Assembly: GCA_036402175.1 (NCBI GenBank)
Contig: DASWTK010000284.1
Coordinates: 1 to 14,139 of the forward strand
From: DASPKM01 sp036402175
GTDB taxonomy: Bacteria; Bacteroidota; Bacteroidia; Chitinophagales; Chitinophagaceae
Direction: 5' to 3'
DNA length: 14,139 nucleotides
This document shows, piece by piece, positions 13,675 to 14,139 of this stretch (the stretch's first letter is position 1; each line of letters starts with the position of its first letter). The translations under genes were made by a program, and so were the position numbers. The notes beneath the pieces are model-generated. The model saw nothing but the letters and a program-made list of their open reading frames with translations, made no database searches and was not told where the DNA came from.

Positions 13675-14139
13675 TTATATGAAGATTTCTCCCTTCATAA
13701 ATTCGGCGCAATGACCAGTGATCATTACGCGGTCGTTCAGCAGTTCACACCAAATATCCCCGCCCCGGTGTGATAACTGTTTGGCGAAAAAACTATTTCT
13801 TCCGAGCTCGTTGCACCAGTAAGGAATGATATTACAATGAGCAGAACCTGTTACCGGGTCTTCCGGTACGCCCATTGAAGGATAAAAACACCGCGATACC
13901 ACATCCGCGCTTTCGCCCCTGGCTGTTATGATAACACCCACCGCATCCACCTGCTTGATTAATGCAAAATCAGGTGATACTTTTCTTACTGCGTCTTCAT
14001 TATTCAGTACAACAAAATAGTCACGCGACTTCAGAATTTTCACAGGATCACTTATACCAAGACTTTTCAGCAATGCATCATGAGGTTTAACCGCAACCGG
14101 CATACGCGAGGGAAAATCGAGCGTGAATTTATCATCACC
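13675..14139 (-). CDS. PhzF-family isomerase/epimerase, C-terminal part (runs off the right edge)
   Basis: The reading frame is open to the last base of the window (154 residues visible). It continues upstream of the Met at 14103 as GDDKFTLDFPSR, typical of the middle of PhzF proteins, so 14103 is not the start. The signature GVPEDPVTGSAHC (79-90, counted from that Met) contains the conserved Asp and the GSAHC loop of the active site. The catalytic Glu lies in the missing N-terminal half. PhzF-like proteins are usually about 260-300 residues and form a diaminopimelate-epimerase-like fold. PhzF itself isomerises a phenazine precursor, but most homologues have unknown substrates and nothing here points to phenazine synthesis. 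The gene converges with yebC-DCC across the repeat array. Confidence 0.9.
   Translation of the reverse strand, partial: GDDKFTLDFPSRMPVAVKPHDALLKSLGISDPVKILKSRDYFVVLNNEDAVRKVSPDFALIKQVDAVGVIITARGESADVVSRCFYPSMGVPEDPVTGSAHCNIIPYWCNELGRNSFFAKQLSHRGGDIWCELLNDRVMITGHCAEFMKGEIFI

Noticed and set aside
14101..14103. Met at 14103 as start of the PhzF-like gene
   Set aside because: The frame continues to the window edge with a conserved PhzF segment (DKFTLDFPSR), so the gene is cut by the edge and not truncated.
1..14139. Defence island, prophage or biosynthetic cluster
   Set aside because: Every clear gene is a housekeeping, transport, envelope or regulatory family; no integrase, nuclease, toxin or biosynthetic core gene was seen, and PhzF-like alone does not indicate phenazine synthesis.

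Overview
The window looks like chromosomal DNA of a Bacteroidota species, most likely from the Chitinophagaceae or a related sphingobacterial group. The evidence is as follows. The promoters resemble the Bacteroidota -7 consensus TAnnTTTG (clear before mdh and yebC). The secreted dehydrogenase ends in a sorting-type C-terminal domain like those of type IX secretion cargo. The YebC protein starts MGRIFE, as in this phylum. Shine-Dalgarno sequences are weak or absent, and the intergenic regions are AT-rich and full of degenerate word repeats. No rRNA, tRNA, insertion sequence, prophage, CRISPR array or defence system is visible. The gene content is mostly housekeeping and transport.

Layout, left to right. 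Positions 1-176 hold an AT-rich repeat-like leader and a promoter, followed by an exported thioredoxin-like protein (177-674). A telomere-like heptamer array (721-760) abuts the promoter of malate dehydrogenase mdh (806-1735). Next is a secreted PQQ-type sugar dehydrogenase with a sorting domain (1813-3552). A 525-bp gene-free stretch follows, with an inverted-repeat-bounded element and a strong terminator hairpin that may end a small RNA. Then comes a two-gene cassette: a DGPF/YCII protein (4078-4413) and a large ECF42-type sigma factor (4431-5699). The 430-bp gap between this cassette and the converging minus-strand operon consists mostly of repeats in opposing orientations.

The minus-strand operon, in transcription order, is a dicarboxylate/amino-acid symporter (10514-9279), a DedA-family membrane protein (9254-8559), an MFS transporter (8559-7330) and a GT9 heptosyltransferase-like enzyme (7223-6129). 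A divergent promoter region (10515-10691) separates it from an APC-family amino-acid permease (10692-12314), which ends at a textbook terminator. YebC (12390-13112) and a DCC-family thiol-disulfide protein (13113-13514) follow with no spacing between them. A 21-bp-period repeat array (13518-13672) then separates them from the C-terminal part of a PhzF-family isomerase that runs off the right edge on the minus strand.

Mdh (TCA cycle), the DAACS symporter (possible C4-dicarboxylate or acidic amino-acid uptake) and the amino-acid permease suggest central carbon and amino-acid use. GT9 and DedA suggest envelope work. The YCII-sigma pair is a recognised but poorly understood regulatory unit. The most unusual material is intergenic: four different word-repeat families sit close to promoters or immediately after stop codons. 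Two of these sites share an identical 12-base word at or just after a stop codon.
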